A stretch of 64,000 nucleotides of DNA from Inia geoffrensis. Lineage: Eukaryota > Chordata > Mammalia > Artiodactyla > Iniidae. Below the pieces are notes generated by a model, which searched no databases, had not been told where the DNA came from, and worked only from the letters and a program-made list of their open reading frames with translations. This document shows positions 1 through 64,000 of this stretch, one piece after another. Within the stretch, counting starts at the first letter, position 1. Each line of letters begins with the position of its first letter. Both the position numbers and the translations under genes were made by a program. The DNA lies in contig CM070904.1 of NCBI GenBank assembly GCA_036417435.1, positions 126,046,695 to 126,110,694 on the forward strand, written 5' to 3'.

Positions 1-1137
1 TGCTCCAAATTTGTAAGATATGCTGCCATTAGAGAATGTTGGAATATTTCTGGGGACCTGGGCACAGTGACTGTTAGACTATGCAGATGTTTATGGATAA
101 ATGAGTAATGTCATTTTCAAATCTCTGTATCCTAGGAAATGGGTGGCAACATAAGATCTTTCACATACATTTCTTGGCAAGAAGAAACCGTGCAATGCTT
201 AGAAACTAAGACAAATGTGGTCCCCATTCTGAGGAGTTTTAGGTTATGAATTCCAGGTACTGGAGACACAGCAATGAACAAAACAAAACAAAATCTCTGC
301 CCTCATGGTGCTTGCCTTCTAGTTTGGGGAGGTCGGAGGGGGCAGGGAGCAAGAGCCATATGCAAGGCAGCATCCTTTCAAAGCAAGGCCTGGGCAGCGG
401 TGAGCCTGTTGCAGTGGGCTGCAAAGGGCAGATATTACATGGTCCCCAACTCTCAGGGTTAGACAAGATCTTAAAAGTCCTCATTTCAACCATTATTTGA
501 TGCTCCATCCCATTTGTAACATTCTAGGTAAGTGATTGATTCACCATGAATACATCCAGTGACAAGAGAACATACCGTTTCCTGAGGCAGCGTATTTCAA
601 CTTTGCATGATTTTATTATTTTAATAAATTTACCTGTTTCAATATACATACTTCTGAGAAAAATATGAGACTCTGTCTGAGAGTCCCACTGAGTAGCTGG
701 AGGTCAGGCCACAGCCCGACTCCCCAGTGGCCCAGCATGGAGTACCATTGAGCGGGTGCACCGTCGCAATGGCCCCCGACCCAGTGCCCCTCCAGTCCTC
801 ACGCACCTAGATTCTGAGCTGCCACCACTTCAGACACAGGCTCTTCTGCCAGTGATGCATCGGGCAGCCTGATGATACCTCCCAACCCTGGAGCAGACTT
901 TTCAGAACATGAAACAAGAATCTAGTCATTACTAGACATGGAAACAGAGGCTGTACTTAACTTGAGAGATCTTGAAACTTTCTGATAGTGAGAAGCCTGT
1001 CTTTTCTGCTCATTCAATAAACAGCTATGTCCTGCCATTACAGATTTCCCAAACAAAAATACCTGGAGCAGTGACTTAGGGACATTTGTGAAGTTGGCAC
1101 TCAACAAAGGGAGAGTTTCCCTGAGCACAGTTCTGTA

Positions 1138-1185
<48 letters not shown>

Positions 1186-3250
1186 CATAGGTGATTATTG
1201 GTGGTATGTAAATTTTCTGATCTTCATAATGCTGGCTGTGATCATGTTTTATATTTGAGAAGTTAATATTTTGTGAGCCTATGAGTTGTAACACTGGATT
1301 GCTTTATGTGTAGATATTACTTTAACCACAGGGACCATTTCCAGGTACAGAATATGATTCATAAATTGGGAGTATAATGGCACAGCAAAGGTTTGTAGTC
1401 CCAGGTCTACAAATGTAGAGTTTAGAATAAAGTGTAGATGGGCCATCTGACACATAGACTTCCTTTGCCAAGCCATGTTAAGAAAGTACCTTGACTCCAA
1501 GCTTTAAAATACCCACGAGAGTCTGCGGCCGCCTCATTCACACAGTCGCTGGACCTCTCGCAGGACAGTCCTCCCCAGAGTGGCTCGCAGGGTTTGCTCA
1601 GAGCTCAGCCGAGGTGAGCCTGGGGCGGGGCCGGGCCCCAGCAGCACACCCTTAGGAGGCTCCCCTCCACCTTTGCATCAGTCAGTGACAAGAAAAGGGG
1701 ATCCTCTGGCCAGGTTCCCCCAGTTTCTTCCAGAGGTGGCCGTGCTTAGCTGCTTCTGCCTTATTTTGGTACCCGCCCTGCCTGCAATTGCTGACCAGCT
1801 GTCCTTCACTGTTTCCAGGGCAGAGAGACAGAAAGAGGCCAGTTTTGAAGAGGTAGAATTTCATTGTAGGGCTTATTTTGAAACATTCTGAGTTTCTTTC
1901 AAATGTATGCCAATCCCTTCCAGACTAAGGTAATATTCAGAGACAGTTGTTCTCGGTCACGTGACGTAGAGAACATTTTTGTAAGATTCACAGTGGAAGA
2001 TTCCTTATCAGTGAATGTCTTTGACTTAAGGATGACCAAACAGTGTAACGTTGTTCTCTGTACATTTCTATTTTATCATGTTAAAAAGTTTGATTATAAA
2101 CAAATAGTATATGTAACCTTAAAAAAAAGACAATTTTACAGAAAAAATGTAAAACCATTAAAAAAAGTATAAAAGAACAATGACCAAATAATGGTGGTAA
2201 ATAATGGTGGTGATGGGTTGGGGAACTGGTGATTCTATAGAAAATGCACTCCAAGAAAAGCTTTTGCAGTTGAGCACAAAATGTAGGTCTGAGGATCTTG
2301 GGCATTTGATCCAAAAAGGAAAACAGTATGAGTCACAGGAAGCTCTTTCGACTCTGCCTTATACCTAAATCTGCAAAGTTACGCAGCAGGTATTTGTGAT
2401 GGGTCAGCTATCATTTTTCCTGTGAGACAGGTGACATGGGAACTGCCACCACCTTTCTCCAGAATTCTCTGTTTCAGCTATTGCGTGGCGAGTCGGGAAG
2501 CTGTCTCTACCCCACATAGTCAGACTGTCACAGCTCTGAGGTCAGGTTGATGCCGGGCCTGTGCGCCCTCCTCCATCTCCAGCCCAGGCTTCCTTGTTCC
2601 TGGAACGGGAGGGCCCGGGCAGTCACTCCCTGCATGTGTTGGGCTCTGTGGTTGCTTCCCACACTGCCCTCTCTGCCAGACATGCTTCTAGCAACAGCGG
2701 GCACGTGACAGCACCCACCTCCCAGGCCTGGGATCGACTGTTCCGTGTGGCTGAGCTCCCAGGCGCTCAGAGACTTGACGGTTGTGGTGTCAGCAACTTT
2801 CCATAGGTATGAGGTTGTTCCACTGAGGTCTGGTTGGGCTCTGGGTCTGGCCTGTTCTCATCAGTTGCGTACAGTGGGTCAGCAAGTCCAAAGGGCGACC
2901 TCAATGTATTCATTTGCCTATGAGTCTCTGGGCTCAATCTTTGGCCTATGCCTGATTCCTTCCATTTCAGAGACCTTAAATGTTGTATCTGTTCTTTAGA
3001 ATGCTCAGATTTGATGTTACAGAGCAGTGGAAAACCAGGGTCGGTCTGTAGGAATCTCAGCCTAGGCAGTTTGAAGCCCTCTGGATCTCTATTTTCCTAT
3101 CCCTTACCTCTGAAAAGGAGACTTAATTTTGCTCACACTGAAACGATGGAGTATATTGGTATCCAAGGTAGTGGGAGGGTGTGAGGATTCAGGGTGTTGA
3201 GAGAAGGGGCACCCCTATGACCAGGCTTCACTCTGATGTCTTCTCCACAG
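1..3250 (+). other. ARMC9: ARMC9 intron (5' part of window)
   Basis: This is upstream intron sequence. I searched by eye for the exon that should end in the SLTIQ segment and did not find it, so that exon probably lies before the window. The stretch holds a GT microsatellite (1141-1184). Around 246-340 there is a decayed ancient-repeat-like piece, reading like 'tactggagacacagcaatg'. A small GC-rich patch lies at 1520-1660. Nothing else is supported. Confidence 0.6.
1141..1184. repeat. (GT)22 microsatellite
   Basis: This is 44 bases of uninterrupted GT dinucleotide, a likely polymorphic length marker. It is also the source of the poly(His-Thr) frames on the minus strand, which are not genes. 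Confidence 0.97.
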
Positions 3251-62144
<58,894 letters not shown>

Positions 62145-64000
62145 GTCTGTTTAATGCAAGAATCTATTATGTACCTTTTGAATCTTTCACATATGCTAGA
62201 AAGACACATGGGCTTTCTTAGAGGGGCTGGTCGTGTCTTAGAATTCATTCAAGAGGCCTTAAGGGAGGTGGGGAGACCCAAGTGAACCCACAAATGGAAG
62301 TTCAGCCAGGTAACCAAGGCCACTTTGTTCCATGATCCATAGTCTCTCATCACACTTTTGGCTTATAGTCAACCAAAAGGGTTCAAAAGCAGTTGCAGAA
62401 ACCCTTCTCTAACTGGAAGTTCTCTTTACGTGGGCCTCCCCCTCCTAATTATTTCCCCCAGACCACTAGGGTGGCCGTCCCAGGGTCCGAGGGTCAGATA
62501 ATGAAAACAGATGCCAATCTTTCCGGCACCACCGTGGAAAAGGCCCTCGTCCTCCCACGTTCATTCGCTCCAGAAGAATTCATGTTGCCAAGCAGCAACG
62601 TGGGAGGATGTGATTCCCTTTCTTCCATTACTGTGACCACCCACATCCCATAATAAGCAGGAAAGGAAGGTAAAGGAAGCCTTGGATGGGACCAGGTGGT
62701 GGGGACAGCTCTTAGCTCTTTCTGTGGCCCCCTGATGCCTTGATCCTGACTTGTACACAAGCCAGAGGCACCTGGCACTGCTAGCATCCAGGGTCAAGCT
62801 TGTCACTTACATCTTTCTGCATATGCCCTTGTCCACATCACTGAAAGTCCAGGTGCACAGATTCTGTTCCTCACACGAACGCAGGTAAAAAATGAGTCTC
62901 CTGATCTCTCATCCCAAGGCAGCAGCTTGACCAAGGCCGAGCCAAAGGGCAATGCCTGAAGCCCTTCCCTGGAGGAAGCCCACAGGTGGCTCTCCCAGCT
63001 CCTGGTTCACAGCTGGGGCTGCACAGGGCAGTCACCTGGGGAGATTTGAAAACCCACAAGGTAGCACCCCATGCCAATTAAATCAGAATCTCTGGAGGAG
63101 CCCCAGGTACAAATAGTGTTTAAAACTCCCAGGTGATTCCAGTGTGCAGCCCTGCCTCGGAGGGACACAGAAATGGAGAGGCAGAAGGAGGGGTTTAGAG
63201 GGCTCCCCATCAACAGGAGGCGGCCAGGAGAGCAGCCGGTGAGGTTAAACCTTGACTGCCTTCAGGCTGGGGGCCCATTTCCACTTGAACGTCCTCCCCT
63301 TTGGTTTTCATGGAACAAGTATAATTCATCCCAGATTCAGGTGGGGAAGGAACAGATTTGTATTTTCTGCAGCAACTGCATTTCTGACTTTGCACTTCCA
63401 TTCTGCTAGGCGGGCATATTGAAAAAAAATAATAAAAGGAAATAAAACCTAACCTTAGTCCTGGCTGAGGTTACTCCCTAACCTTCTCTATGTAGGCCAC
63501 AGTTTGTGAAGGCAGGGGAATGCTGGGAAAAGTTGTTGCCTATCTGCTCTGAGGTCACTAGCTATGCCGAGGCCTCCCTCACAGGCCAGGAGTCCTCTGC
63601 AGCATCAGGGTCAGGTTTGGGTTGGGAACCTTCAAGGCTGACTCTGTTTCAGTCCGTCTATCGAGACACACCTCTATTCCCTTGTCAGTCTTCCCTCCTC
63701 CCAGGCAGCCAGAAAGCAGTGTGCCTTGTCTCTCTGGCCAAGAAAACATCTCTTTCTCTTGCATAAAGCTGGCCCTTGGACCGGCACGCTAACGAATGTG
63801 AGGACGAGGGGTCAGTCTACGTTTCCGTAAGGGACGTGCTTTAGCAAGAAGTTGTCCTGCGCAGAGCCAAGGCCTTACAACCTTGTGTGTTCAGGACAGA
63901 CTTGGGGTCTACCTGCTCAGCTCCGGAAGTTCCAGTTTAAATGGAGTGCCTACAGTGGTTCTTTTTCATTTCAAGCACAGAAGCTGTTCTGCATCCATAG
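62145..64000 (+). other. ARMC9: ARMC9 intron (3' end of window)
   Basis: The next exon, encoding the acidic stretch, is not seen. The only repeat recognised is the MER5A copy at 62990-63145. The rest is unassigned. Confidence 0.55.
62990..63145 (+). mobile_element. MER5A hAT remnant
   Basis: It contains 'cagtcacctggggagatttg', CCAATTAAATCAGAATCTCT and CCCAGGTGATTCCAGTGTGC, the MER5A internal pattern. Confidence 0.85.

Noticed and set aside
922..1294. Poly(His-Thr) reading frames on the minus strand
   Set aside because: They are translations of the (GT)22 microsatellite.
3181..3250. GATTCAGGGTG close before window exon 1 as the end of the preceding ARMC9 exon
   Set aside because: It lacks a GT directly after the CAG, the upstream frame does not match ARMC9, and the intron would be far too short.

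Overview
The window is nuclear DNA of a placental mammal, almost certainly a cetacean and probably a toothed whale. It is AT-rich intronic sequence carrying about 30 SINE copies with the tRNA-derived head typical of the CHR superfamily of whales, hippos and ruminants. Eleven of these copies are the short, internally deleted type that resembles the cetacean CD/CHR-2 subfamilies. No ruminant Bov-tA or BovB elements and no pig PRE-1 elements were recognised. Older eutherian repeats (MIR, L2, L1M, MER1, MER5, Charlie-type hAT) fill much of the rest.

Only one gene is present: ARMC9, which encodes the LisH and armadillo-repeat ciliary protein linked to Joubert syndrome in humans. It runs on the + strand across nearly the whole window. 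Fifteen consecutive internal coding exons were located by matching translated segments to the remembered human protein and then fixing AG/GT boundaries and codon phase. They lie at 3251-3421, 5062-5217, 9003-9095, 13237-13261, 20903-21060, 24463-24561, 35237-35271, 38237-38348, 41404-41496, 46835-46925, 48798-48921, 51163-51302, 52814-52890, 55400-55474 and 62054-62144. Joined, they give 1540 bases with one uninterrupted frame of 513 codons plus one base, about residues 60 to 572 of an ARMC9-like protein. The LisH-encoding 5' exons lie upstream of the window and the acidic, low-complexity C-terminal exons lie downstream. Two exons are very small (25 and 35 bases).

By region: 1-9 kb holds the first two exons, a GT microsatellite and a U6 snRNA pseudogene. 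The stretch 9-21 kb holds two exons (93 and 25 bases), a MER1-type DNA transposon, a dense stack of CHR SINEs, a young L1 tail and an antisense retroviral LTR. The stretch 21-35 kb has two exons, one long intron (24562-35236) and little else of note. The stretch 35-56 kb carries eight exons with many SINEs close to them, a Charlie-type transposon, an AT microsatellite and a second antisense LTR that starts about 26 bases after an exon. The stretch 56-64 kb is a long intron, one exon and the start of the next intron.

No second gene, no functional RNA gene, no CRISPR array and no promoter was found. Most long open frames in the introns are SINEs read through. I see no undescribed multi-gene system. 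The points worth checking are splicing architecture (microexons, weak donors, repeats against exon edges) and unusual retrotransposition products.
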